The notes: generated by a model not told the origin, from the letters alone. A stretch of 64,000 nucleotides of DNA from Siphonodentalium dalli (GCA_032622095.1 CP136069.1:50082760-50146759); one strand, 5' to 3'. Shown: positions 1-9,944, counted from the first letter of the stretch. Made by a program: numbers and translations.

Positions 1-429
1 ATTTTATCGGGTCGCCGAGCCCGTGCGACGCCCGTGCAGCGCATGCGCAGACGAGATCTCGGAAACGGGTGGAGCTATAGACTTGAAATTTGCTATGTGA
101 ATGTATCTTGCGCCGGGTACAAATTTTATCGGGTCGCCGAGCCCGTGCGATGCCCGTGCAGCGCATGCGCAGACGATATCTCGGAAATGGGTGGAGCTAT
201 CGACTTGAAATTTGCTATGTGAATGTATCTTGCGCCGGGTACAAATTTTATCGGGTCGCCGAGCCCGTGCGACGCCAGCTTCGCGCATGCGCAGACCAGA
301 TCTCGGAAACGGGTGGAGCTACCGGGTACAAATGTTTCTTATTGAAACGCGTGGAGCTAAAAAATTAAAAAAATACATAAAAAAATGTCATGTTTCGGAC
401 AAGCCGCCGGTGGCGGGCTAACCTGCTAG
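1..429 (+). mobile_element. Non-autonomous Helitron, 122-bp-subrepeat family, 5' part outside window
   Basis: The 3' end is a CCGCC-GGT-GGCGG hairpin followed by GCTAACCTG and CTAG at 426-429. The body is tandem ~122 bp subrepeats; the phrase ATCTCGGAAACGGGTGGAGC recurs at about 178 and 300, with a slight variant at 56. Each subrepeat carries GCGCATGCGC. The open frames here exist only because of the subrepeat and are not believed. A fuller relative is at 29945-30756. Confidence 0.8.
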
Positions 430-1552
430 TACTATATATTTTAAGACTTCGTATATATCTATGTGTGTATGTATGTACTTCATAGAATCGAAAACGGTTA
501 GCTCGATTGAGTTCAAGCTTCCCATCTAAATGTAAAATCCCACCGACACGACCGTGGTCGCAGTTTAGCGAAGCTCAGAGCACCCGTTCTCCAATCTCAA
601 ATCACCGCAAAGGCACGGCGTGGGTTAATCAAGTCATTATTTAATGAGCGTTTGTTTTTGACGCATCTCTATAAAGAGCGTCTGTTTGCCATTCAACGTT
701 ATTTGCATCTGCAGAGAGATATACGGAACATACATTAAATTTAAAAAACATTTGTTTCTGACCAACCCTGCGAGCACGGATGGCGCGCTTTGTTTTTACA
801 GTATATAGTTATATACCGAAATCATCCCAGATAATCACGAATATAGCATCAGATTTCTCCCCAGATATACCGTTATAAAGCTACTGGAATCTGCCAATCT
901 ACGGGAAATTCCAGGGAATGCCGATTGAGCTCAAACTTGCTACCCACGGGAAGTGTCATATATATGAGTGTGTCCTTTATAGACTCGAACCGATTGAGCT
1001 CAAACTTGCTAAATAAGAAAATAGCCCCCAAGCCGTAAATATCAACAACAACGATATTACTAAATACACGTTTTCGGCAATGTGAGAGTTTTCGGGGAGC
1101 CGTGATGCCAACAACAACGACCCGAAGCCCTGAATGCCAACAACAGATTCAATGCAATGCTATCTATTATGCAGAGAGATTTCACGACATTACGACGGGT
1201 ACGGCAGACTCAAAATATTATGCAGACAGATTTCCCGACTGGAAGCGTTTGTTTTAAATTCAATGCAATGTTATCGTAGAGAGATTTCACGAAACAAAGA
1301 ATGCGTTGTCTGTCGTTCCTAGGAAGGGGGGATTTCTACGTGTAAATTTTTCCGCCAGAAACAAAAAAATGAATTAAAACAATTTACAATTTAATTAAAA
1401 CAATTTAAAATTAAAAAAAAAAAACAATGAAAAAAACAATTCAGAAACAAAATATATTAAATTTAAAAAACATTAAATTCATATTCAAAAATGTCATGTT
1501 TCTGAAACAAAGCCATGGGACGAATGCCGCCAGTGGCGGGCTATCCTGCTAG
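430..1552 (+). mobile_element. Non-autonomous Helitron (type 2)
   Basis: It starts TACTATATATTTT directly after the CTAG of the preceding element and ends with a CCGCC-AGT-GGCGG hairpin, GCTATCCTG and CTAG at 1549-1552. The spacer reads CTATCC here where relatives read CTAACC. No coding capacity is recognised. A/T-rich tracts fill the last 250 bp. Position 1147 inside it corresponds to the left edge of the tandem duplication. Confidence 0.82.
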
Positions 1553-1582
1553 TCTATCTATACTATATATTTTGAGACTTCG

Positions 1583-1613
<31 letters not shown>

Positions 1614-2451
1614 ACTTCATAGAATCCAAAACGCGTGTACAGATTGAGATCAAATTTCGTATGTAAGTGTAAAATCTCACCGACACCGCCGTAGTCCTGT
1701 TTTCGAGAAGCTCTGAGCACCCTTTATCCACTCCCAAATCACCGCAAAGGCACGGCGGGGGGTTAAGGCAATAACGCTCTTTATCTATACCTTATACGGA
1801 GGTTTTAACAATTAACGCTCTTTATTGCAATGGACGTGGCTAAACGATACCCCATGCGTCCGATGCGGATTCCAATGGACGTGGCTAAACGACTGACCCC
1901 ATGCGTCCGAAATACGGATGCGGACGAAATGCAACTAAAAAGGTAGAATTGATCTAAGAGCTCGAAATATTATGCAGAGGGATTTCACGACGGGATTAAT
2001 TGACTGTCCGCTCTGAAGTTTAGGACGGGGAGGACGGGTACCATGAATTAACTCATTGAAAAACAAAGAATGCGTTATCTCGCAAACGGGTGGAGCTATC
2101 GACTTGAAATTTGCTATGTGAATGTATCTTGCCCCGGATACAAATTTTATCGGGTGGCCGAGTCCGTGCGACGCCAGCTTCGTGCATGCGCAGACGAGAT
2201 CTCGGAAACCGGTGGAGCTATCGACTTGAAATTTGGTATGTGAATGTATCTTGCCCCGGGTACGAATTTTATCGGGTCGCCTAGTCCGTGCGACGCCAGC
2301 TTCGCGCATGCGCAGACCAGATCTCGAAAACGGGTGGAGCTACCGGGTACAATTTTTTCTTATTGAAACGCGTGGAGCTAAAAATTAAAAAAAAATATTT
2401 TTAAAAAAGTCATGTTTCGGACAAGCCGCCGGTGGCGGGCTAACCTGCTAG
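1553..2451 (+). mobile_element. Non-autonomous Helitron (type 3, 899 bp)
   Basis: It starts TCTATCTATACTATATATTT and has a (TG)n microsatellite about 30 bp inside. It ends with hairpin CCGCC-GGT-GGCGG and CTAG at 2448-2451. The 3' half carries two of the 122-bp subrepeats. It also contains AATTAACTCATTGAAAAAC, a string shared with the 3' flank of the autonomous element's minisatellite, so it looks like a chimera of families. An 899-bp copy is at 25970-26868. Confidence 0.82.
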
Positions 2452-3610
2452 TCTATACTATATATTTTGAAAACTCCGTATATATATATGTATATATGTG
2501 TGTACTTCATAGAATCCAAAACGCGTGTACAGATTGAGATCAAATTTCGTATGTAAGTGTAAAATACCACCGACACCGCCGTAGATGTGTTTTCGAGAAG
2601 CTCTGAGCACCCTTTATCCACTCCCAGTCATCGAAATCAGCTCAAACGGCACGGCCGGGGTTAATAACGTCATTATATATATATATGAAGTCAGAGTCTC
2701 CAAAGTTATACCGGAACAAACACGTGTTTACGTCGTCTTGTGGGTCCACGATGGGAGTCTGACTTCAATGCAATGTTATCGCTCGAAACACGTGTTTACT
2801 TCGTGTTGAGGTTCACGATGGGAGTCTGACAATTGTTATCGCTCGAAATAGTACATTAGGACGGGAACGGCTGGACAGATTGAGCTCAAACTTCCTATCT
2901 AAAGGTAAAATACCACGTACGATGTCGTCCACGCGTTTTCCAGAAGCTCCGAGCACCCGTACTCCACTCCCAGTCATAAAAATCAGCTCAAACGGCACGG
3001 CCGGGGTTAATAACGTCATTATATATATATATACGAAGTCAACGTTATTAGCATCTGCATTGAGTGCATTTCCTAGAACGCAACACGTGTTTTACGTCGT
3101 CTTGAGGTTTACAATGGGAGTCATTTCAATGCAATGTTATCGCTCGAAACACGTGTTTACTTCGTGTTGAGGTTCACGATGGGAGTCTGACATTTCAATG
3201 CAATGTTATCGCTCGAAATATTATGCAGAAAGGCAGATCTCGGAAACGGGTGGAGCTATCGACCTGAAATTTGCTATGTGAATGTATCTTGCACCGGGTA
3301 CAAATTTTATCGGGTCGCCGAGTCCATGCGACGCCCGTGCAGCGCATGCGCAGACGAGATCTCGGAAACGGGTGGAGCTATCGACTTGAAATTTGCTATG
3401 TGAATGTATCTTGCGCCGGGTACAAATTTTAACGGGTCGCCGAGTCCGTGCGACGCCAGCTTCGCGCATGCGCAGACCAGATCTCGGAAACGGGTGGAGC
3501 TACCGAGTACAAATTTTTCTTATTGAAACGCGTGGAGCTAAAAATTAAAAACAAATATTAAAAAAATGTCATGTTTCGGACAAGCCGCCGGTGGCAGGCT
3601 AACCTGCTAG
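2452..3610 (+). mobile_element. Non-autonomous Helitron (type 4, composite)
   Basis: It starts TCTATACTATATATTTTG and ends CTAG at 3607-3610 after a CCGCC-GGT-GGCGG hairpin. The 5' half holds an internal direct duplication of about 340 bp: the phrase CAGCTCAAACGGCACGGCCG occurs near 2638 and 2985, and ACACGTGT palindromes near 2720, 2787, 3085 and 3148. The 3' half is the 122-bp-subrepeat family. This type is present only in unit 1. Confidence 0.78.
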
Positions 3611-3631
3611 TACTATATATTTTGAGACTTC

Positions 3632-3672
<41 letters not shown>

Positions 3673-4638
3673 ATAGAATCCAAAACGCGTGTACAGATTG
3701 AGATCAAATTTCGTATGTAAGTGTAAAATCACACCGACACCGCCGTAGTCGCGGTTTAGACAAGCTCAGAGCACCCGTTCTCCAATCTCAAATCACCGCA
3801 AAGGCACGGCGGGGGTTAATCAAGTGATTATTTAATGAGCGTTTGTTTTTGACGCATCTCTATAAAGAGCGTCTGTTTCCCATTCAACGTTATTCGCATC
3901 TGCAGAGTTATACGGGAACGCAAACGTTATCGCTCGAAATTTATTCCCTGCGAGCACGGATGGCGCGCTCTGTTTTTACAGTATATACCTTCGGTATATA
4001 CCGAAATCATCCCAGATAATCACGAATATAGCATCAGATTTCTCCCCAGATATACCGTTATAAAGCTACTGGAATCTGCCAATCTACGGGAAATTCCAGG
4101 GAATGCCGATTGAGCTCAAACTTGCTACCTACGGGAAGTGTCATATATATGAGTGTGTCCTTTATAGACTCTAACCGATTGAGCTCAAACTTGCTAAATA
4201 AGAAAATAGTCCCCAAGCCGTAAATATCAACAACAACGATATTACTAAATACACGTTTTCGGCAATGTGAAAGTTTTCGGGGAGCCGTGATGCCAACAAC
4301 AACGACCCGAAGACAGATTTCCCGACGGGAAGCGTTTGTTTTAAATTCAATGCAATGTTATCGTAGAGAGATTTCACGAAACAAAGAATGCGTTGTCTGT
4401 CGTTCCTAGGAAGGGGGGATTTCTACGGGTAAATTTTTCCGCCAGAAACAAAAAAAATAATTAAAACAATTTACAATTTAATTAAAACAATTTAAAATTA
4501 AAAAAAATTAACAATAAAAAAACAATTCAGAAACAAAATATATTAAATTTAAAAAACATTAAATTCATATTCAAAAATGTCATGTTTCTGAAACAAAGCC
4601 ATGGGACGAATGCCGCCAGTGGCGGGCTAACCTGCTAG
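3611..4638 (+). mobile_element. Non-autonomous Helitron (type 5)
   Basis: It starts TACTATATATTTTGAGACTT, followed by a long (TG)n tract at about 3637-3667. It ends with CCGCC-AGT-GGCGG and CTAG at 4635-4638. It contains a perfect 9-bp-arm palindrome at 3981-4001. It is related to type 2 over most of its 3' two thirds but lacks a stretch of about 65 bp around the CAACAACAG phrase. Confidence 0.8.
3981..4001. repeat. Perfect hairpin GTATATACC-TTC-GGTATATAC
   Basis: Nine-base arms with a 3-base loop inside the type 5 Helitron. Conserved at 28128-28148 and 55104-55124. The matching site in type 2 elements (near 802) has lost the symmetry. It is internal, so it is not the 3'-terminal Helitron hairpin. 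Confidence 0.75.
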
Positions 4639-5012
4639 TACTATATATTTTGAGACTTCCGTATATATATGTGTGTGTGGGTACTTCATAGAATCTAAAA
4701 CAGCTGAGCGGATTGAGCTCAAACTTCCTATCTAAGGGTAAAATCCCACGGACACCGTCGTGGTCGCGTTTTGGAGAAGCTCAGAGCACCTCTTCTCCCA
4801 TCCCAATCATCAAAATTACCGCAAACGCCACTTCGGGGGTTAAGGCATCAACCATCTTTATATTGACCATATACGGAGTTGTTAACGACGAACGCTCTTT
4901 ATTGCCATCGGCAGTTTGCTTGGATTTGTTTACCGAGCGCCGACGGCCTCAGTGCGTTTGTCGCATTCATCCCTACGGCCATTAATTCGATCAGTGCTTT
5001 ACTGTCATTCAT
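4639..5012 (+). other. 5' terminal region of autonomous-type Helitron, copy 1
   Basis: After the terminal TACTATATATTTT come a short TG microsatellite and CTTCATAGAATCTAAAAC. Next is a degenerate motif (GCGGATTGAGCTCAAACTT, near 4709) seen in all the leader Helitron families. I see no gene here. The small open frames overlapping 4713-5193 have no recognisable content and continue into the repeat cluster. Confidence 0.55.
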
Positions 5013-5721
5013 TCAGACTGCCAAAATCATTATATTGCATTGCATTCTGACCATACGAATCAGACTGCCTACAATATTGATCAGACTGCCTACATTATTG
5101 TGCATTCCTATTTTCCGCATTCTGAAAGTCAGACTGCCTTCGATCATTGTTAATTCTTGCTTTGTGCATTGTGAAAACAGACTGCCAAAATAATTCTATT
5201 GTATTTTCTGCATTCTGACCATTGTTATCAGACTGCAAACATTATTGTGCATTCATAATACTTTGAATCATTTTGTATTGTGACAATCAGACTGCCAAAA
5301 TCATTATATTGCATTGCTTTCTGACCATACGAATCAGACTGCCTACATTATTGTGCATTCCTATTTTCCGCATTCTGAAAGTCAGACTGCCTTCGATCAT
5401 TGTTCATCCTTGCTTTGTGTATTGTGAACAGACTGCAAACATTATAGTGCATTCATCATAATATACATAATACTTTGAATCATTTTGTATTGTGACAATC
5501 AGACTGCCATTGTTGAGTCCTGCTTGGTATTGTGTCTTTGAATTTTTGTAATCTTATAATTTCGATCATTGTTCATTCTTGCTTTGTGCATTGTGAATAC
5601 AGACTGCCAAAATAATTCTATTGTATCTCCCGCATTCTGACCATTGTTATCAGACTGCAAACATTATTGTGTATTCATCATAATACTTTGAATCATTTTG
5701 TATTGTGACAATTAGACTGCC
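5013..5721 (+). repeat. CAGACTGC motif cluster upstream of Rep start, copy 1
   Basis: About 14 copies of (T)CAGACTGCC or CAGACTGCA, all on the same strand and separated by roughly 25-100 bp of A/T-rich sequence. They are arranged in larger repeats, with one block recurring at about 272 bp and another at about 217 bp spacing. The cluster ends some 70 bp before the Rep ATG at 5792. Position suggests promoter, enhancer or Rep-binding function, but that is inference. Confidence 0.75.
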
Positions 5722-5791
5722 ATTGTTGAGTCCTGCTTGGTATTGTGTCTTTGAATTTTTGTAATCTTACTTTATTATTTCTCATTTTGGC

Positions 5792-6970
5792 ATGCCGCCC
5801 AAGAAGAGACCAATCATTGGCCGGACACTTTCAGGTGCCAAACGTAAGATAATAGAAAAGGCTACTGAAACTGGGGAGCAGCGTGAGCAGCGCCTTTTAG
5901 ATAAACGGGAGAGGGCTGTTCAGGCTCGAGAAGTTGAAACTGGGCAGCAGCGTGAACAGCGCCTATCAGATAAACGGGAGAGGGCTGTTCAGGCTCAAGA
6001 AGTTGAAACTGGGCAGCAGCGTGAACAGCGCCTATCAGATAAACTGGAGAGGGCTGTTCAGGCTCGAGAAGTGGAAACTGGGCAGTAGCGTGAACAGCGC
6101 CTATTAGATCTCCGGGAGAGGGCTGTTCAGGCTCGAGAAGTGGAAACTGGGCAGCAGCGTGAACAGCGCCTATTAGATCTCCGAGAGAGGGCTGTTCATG
6201 CTCGAGCCGTTGAAACCGATGAGCAGCGGCATTACGAGGCTGATAGTCGCCGGCGACATGCACACGCGATCGGGGAGTGGCAAAACTCTGCTTTCGTTTA
6301 TGACCCTCACATCGACTACAAGTCGCACAGAATTTTGCAGATTGCCCGAATGACCGAATTGTGTCAACATTGTCGCGCTTTCAAATGGCAAGGTGAACCA
6401 CCAGGGATGTGCCGCTTGAATGCCAAAGTTATGATTGAACAACATGCTGACCCACCTGAACCTCTTCAAGACCTGCTTCGTGGTTCAACCCCAGAATCTA
6501 AACATTTTCTCAAGAACATCCAGAAATATAATGCCGCATTCCAAATGACTTCTTTTGGGGCAGATATCATAACTGAAGGTGTGTATATGCCAACGTTCAA
6601 AGTTCAAGGTCAGGTTTACCATCGCATCGGCCCTCTACAACCCACTGATGATGCACAACCTCAATACATGCAGATATACTTTGTTGGTGATTTTAATAGA
6701 GAGGTAGAACTCCGTTCCGCTTTGTCTGATGGCACCAGACCTGAAGTTATATACACTCTCCAGCAAATGATCCATCAACACAACTCTTATGTGTCTAGTT
6801 TTAAATATGCGCTAGAAACCCACAACACACCAAATTTGCAGGGGGTCATAGACGCTGACAGAAGACCACTCAATCAACACAGTGGTCGATTTAATGAACC
6901 TGCGTCCAATGAGATAGCGGTCGTTTTAGCAGGCGCAGAGCATGGTAAGCGTGATATTGTTTTAATCCCC
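5792..6970 (+). pseudogene. Helitron Rep-helicase, N-terminal region, copy 1 (TAG-interrupted)
   Basis: The ATG at 5792 opens a frame starting MPPKKRP, a basic stretch that could be a nuclear signal. It is followed by five repeats of about 23 residues with core ETGQQREQRL and RERAVQAR, charged and heptad-like, typical of Helitron Rep N termini. A TAG at 6086-6088 replaces the CAG expected from the repeat; the same frame resumes to about 6966. Downstream is the Helitron zinc-finger-like CQHC plus GMC, then HRIGPLQP and a QIYF motif. Copy 1 has GMCR where copies 2 and 3 have GMCC, a private loss of a likely ligand. The frame is lost near 6966. Confidence 0.85.
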
Positions 6971-8115
6971 TCCTATGTGTCTTCGGTGAAGACGGATATA
7001 CGTTCGATATACCACACTCAATCGGCAACCAGAATGTGTCATGCAAGGACTTTTATTCGTATCATTTCATGGTTCGTGATGGGTCCTTCAACCAATTGCA
7101 CAGAAGCCGGAACCTGTTCAGTCAGTTTGCTGTGGATATGTACGCCAAAGTGGAGGGTGAAAGACTCCTCTATATTCGGAACAACCAAAAGAAACTCCGT
7201 GCAGATTCATATATACACCTCTGTGATAGCATAAATAATGATCAGGAAAGAGCCGGAGTCGGCCAACTGGTAATCCTCCCGTCGACATTCACAGGTAGCC
7301 CGCGATATATGCAGGAGAAGACGCAGGATGCTATGACATTTGTCAGGCACTTCGGTCGTCCGGACATTTTCATCACATTCACGTGCAACCCTGCATGGCA
7401 GGAGTTGAATGTTGAATTGTTCGAGGGCCAGGTTTCTAAAGACAGGCATGACTTGACAGCTAGAGTGTTCCGTCTGAAATTGACGAAGCTCATGAAACTT
7501 TTGAAGAAATCGCACATTTTCGGCCAACCTGTGTGCGATATGTATACGGTTGAATGGCAAAAGAGAGGACTACCACATGCACACATTTTAACTTGGCTTA
7601 AACAGAAAATACGCCCTGTGCAGATCGACAGCTTCATTTCTGCCGAATTTCCTGATCCTGATGACGATCCAGAATTGTTCGAGACTGTGAAGGCTCAGAT
7701 GATACACGGTCCATGTGGTCCATTCAATTTTAATTCGCCCTGCATGAAAGATCGAAAATGTACGAAGCGGTACCCTCGGGCGTTCCTCTTAGAAACGCAA
7801 ACTGGCCATGATGGCTATCCACTTTACAGGAGGAGATCGCCAGATGATGGTGGAAATGTCGCCAATATAAAACTTAAAAATGGACAGGATCTTGTTGCAG
7901 ACAATAGGTGGGTTGTTCCATATTGTCCCATGTTATCAAAAATCTTCAACGCACACATAAACGTTGAGTTTTGCAACTCTGTAAAAGCTATAAAGTATGT
8001 ATGCAAATACATCAATAAGGGATCAGATGCGGCGATGTTCGCCCTACGAGACATGAGAACAAAGGACGAGTTAATTCAATTTCAAATGGGTAGGTACATC
8101 AGTACCAATAAAGCG
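6967..8115 (+). pseudogene. Helitron Rep HUH endonuclease domain, copy 1
   Basis: The frame resumes at FGEDGYTFDIPH (about 6982) and stays open to 8133. Counted from the ATG at 7036, the conserved blocks are FITFTCNPAW (112-121), VEWQKRGLPHAHIL (172-185) with the HUH histidines H181 and H183, CMKDRKCTKRYPR (236-248), and IKYVCKYINKG with the paired tyrosines Y321 and Y325. This domain nicks DNA, becomes joined to it through tyrosine, and starts rolling-circle transfer. Its catalytic residues look intact. The frames before and after are shifted, so no full protein can be made. Compared with other Helitrons, roughly 20 residues seem missing just before FGEDGY. Confidence 0.88.
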
Positions 8116-8120
8116 TTTTT

Positions 8121-8625
8121 GGCGCATTTTTGACTTCCCCATCCACGATAGACACCCAGCCGTTTTTCGACTTGCTGTGCATTTAGAAAATGGACAGAGA
8201 GTGTACTTCACCGAACAAACAGCGGCACACGTTGTATCGGCACCAAAAGAGACGACACTCACTGCCTTTTTCAAACTTTGCCAAGATGATGATTTTGCCA
8301 ACACAATTTTGTACTGTGAACTCCCATCTTATTTCACCGTTTTCAATAATCGATGGGTCCGCCGCAAGCGCGGTGAACCCGTCGAAGGAGTCATGGGCGT
8401 GTTCAAAGACTATGCTCTCGGTAGGGTCTACACTGTTCATCCCACACAACAGGAATGTTTTTTCTTGAGAATACTGCTGCATGAAGTGGAGGGTCCAACA
8501 TCTTTTAACTCCTTGCGAACTGTCGACGGCCAATTATGTCTTAGCTACAGAGAAGCGTGCTTCAAAAGGGGACTATTGGAAGACGACCATCAATGGGAGG
8601 CAACGATGACACATATGTGGTATTG
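8121..8625 (+). pseudogene. Helitron Rep-helicase linker region, copy 1
   Basis: Continues the HUH frame after one extra T in the T-run at 8116-8120. Removing that T would join GRYIS to the family motif FDFPIHDRHPAV and LAVHLENGQRVYF. The region includes RRKRGEPVEGVMG, LGRVYTVHP and FFLRILLHEVEGPTSF, all typical of the segment between nuclease and helicase. It ends at a stop at 8636-8638 after another apparent deletion. A diverged second copy of 8365-8536 lies downstream at 10430-10601. Confidence 0.82.
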
Positions 8626-9093
8626 CCAATCCTCTTGAATTGTGGCTCCAATTCAGAGAAAACCTCTCGGAGGATCTTACGTACAGGTTGCAGGTTGCAA
8701 ATCCTGGCATTGACGTTTCATTCAACGATGATATTTTCAATGCTTCTCTCATCGAGATCGAAAACAAAATCCTGGCTCTTGGGGGACCAGAGCTCCACAC
8801 TTTCGGTCTCCCTCACACTCAACATTCTCGCACGTCTGCACTGCACAGAGAGGTGCTACGTGAACTGTCGTATGATTTAGATACCATCGAACAAACTCTG
8901 TCATCGGGCGAACCAAATCTTCTCCCAGAGCAGCGACACTGTTATGTGACCATACTGCAGAGTGTTGCCAATCACCTTGGTGGTATTTATTTTCTCGACG
9001 CCCCCGGGGGCACTGGGAAAACGTTTGTAACCAACCTTATATTGGCGACAGTCAGGGAAGAAAGGAAAATCGCTGTTGCAGTTGCATCCTCTG
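8626..9093 (+). pseudogene. Helitron Pif1-type helicase, motif I segment, copy 1
   Basis: Resumes at NPLELWLQFRENLSEDL. It carries the Walker A/P-loop FLDAPGGTGKTF (about 8991-9026), which binds ATP in SF1 helicases, followed by KIAVAVASS. A 7-bp tandem duplication (TCCTCTG at 9087-9093 and 9094-9100) shifts the frame right at motif Ia, and this frame stops at 9123-9125. The junction with the linker has lost about 25 residues compared with intact relatives (inference from family knowledge). Confidence 0.85.
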
Positions 9094-9815
9094 TCCTCTG
9101 GCATAGCTGCAACACTTCTTCCTGAAGGTAGAACTGCACATTTAACATTCAAACTGCCACTCAATTTGAATGCGAGCGATACTCCAACATGTAATATAAG
9201 CAAGGGTACTGGTCTTGCTCACCTGTTGAGAGAGGATGTGTTGATTGTCTGGGATGAGTGTACTATGTCACATAAGAGGGCATTCGAGGCACTGGATCGA
9301 ACACTGCAAGATATAAGGGGCTGTAACAATATTATGGGTGGCATAACCTTACTATTGTCTGGAGACTTCCGACAAACTCTGCCTATTTTACCAAAAGGCA
9401 CAAAGGCTGATGAATTAAAAGCTTGCATCAAATCATCTTACCTTTGGAAGAGTGTTCGAATACTCAAGCTGACAATTAAACAGAGGGCGCATCAGTTCGG
9501 TATTGACGTGGCTGCATATTTTTCCGACCAGTTACTCAGAATTGGCGATGGCAAGTGCAATTTTGATGCCGAAGGACGAATAGATCTATCTGCTTTGAGC
9601 TCGATTGTTTCCTCTCTTTGTGAGCTTATTGTGAATGTTTTCAGAGATCTTCCTAGCAAGCTGTCGGATCACACATGGCTCTGTGAGAGAGCCATCCTAG
9701 CTCCTACAAATGATATTGTTGACGAGGTTAACTTGAAGTTGTTGGAACAAGTCCCTGGACAGCTTCATTCTATGCACTCCATTGATACCATTCCAGACCA
9801 ATCAGAAACGACAGG
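9094..9815 (+). pseudogene. Helitron Pif1-type helicase, motifs Ia-IV segment, copy 1
   Basis: In the shifted frame, motif Ia reads SSGIAATLLPEGRTAH, Walker B is LIVWDECTM with DE at residues 60-61 of the 9076 frame, and motif III is SGDFRQTLPI. Further on is AILAPTNDIVDEVN. Copy 1 stays open across 9480, where copies 2 and 3 have an inserted T. The family PGGR is PEGR here, a private change. The segment ends where a short foreign insertion begins near 9816. Confidence 0.86.
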
Positions 9816-9940
9816 TAGACAACCTTCTTGGTTATGCTGTCCCCGATAGCTCATTGAATGTTATACTATTACACTGTGTATATAATTGTATATATCATAT
9901 GAATGAGTTATGAATAAATAATCATAGTCATAGTCATAGA
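9816..9940 (+). mobile_element. Short retroposon-like insertion in helicase, copy 1
   Basis: About 125 bp of A/T-rich sequence separates two stretches that should be nearly contiguous in Pif1-like helicases. It ends with AATAAA (9913-9918) and three TCATAG units (9922-9939), like the simple-repeat tail of a SINE or truncated LINE. No clear target-site duplication is seen. The identity is inferred from the tail only. Confidence 0.5.
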
Positions 9941-9944
9941 AATT

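Noticed and set aside
1935-2309. Recurring 124-residue minus-strand frame (also at 26352, 27248, 54235)
   Set aside because: It simply reads the 122-bp subrepeats on the antisense strand of type 3 Helitrons; it recurs because the element does, and has no family features.
4171-4377. Recurring 68-residue minus-strand frame with a hydrophobic stretch
   Set aside because: Present only in type 5 Helitrons, no start context or homology, and crosses sequence that is non-coding in the related type 2 element.
6086-6088. Programmed readthrough of the N-terminal TAG
   Set aside because: The codon after the stop does not give a known leaky context and the gene has several other fatal lesions, so a plain nonsense mutation is simpler.
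5862-6263. 133-residue minus-strand frame opposite the Rep N terminus
   Set aside because: Antisense shadow of the repeat-rich, stop-poor coiled-coil coding region.
7207-7637. Minus-strand frames across the HUH domain
   Set aside because: The plus strand carries a well-conserved HUH nuclease; these are antisense shadows with no motifs.
8116-8120. Programmed frameshift at the T-run after the HUH domain
   Set aside because: A single extra T restores the family sequence when ignored; other shared frameshifts at non-slippery sites show general decay.
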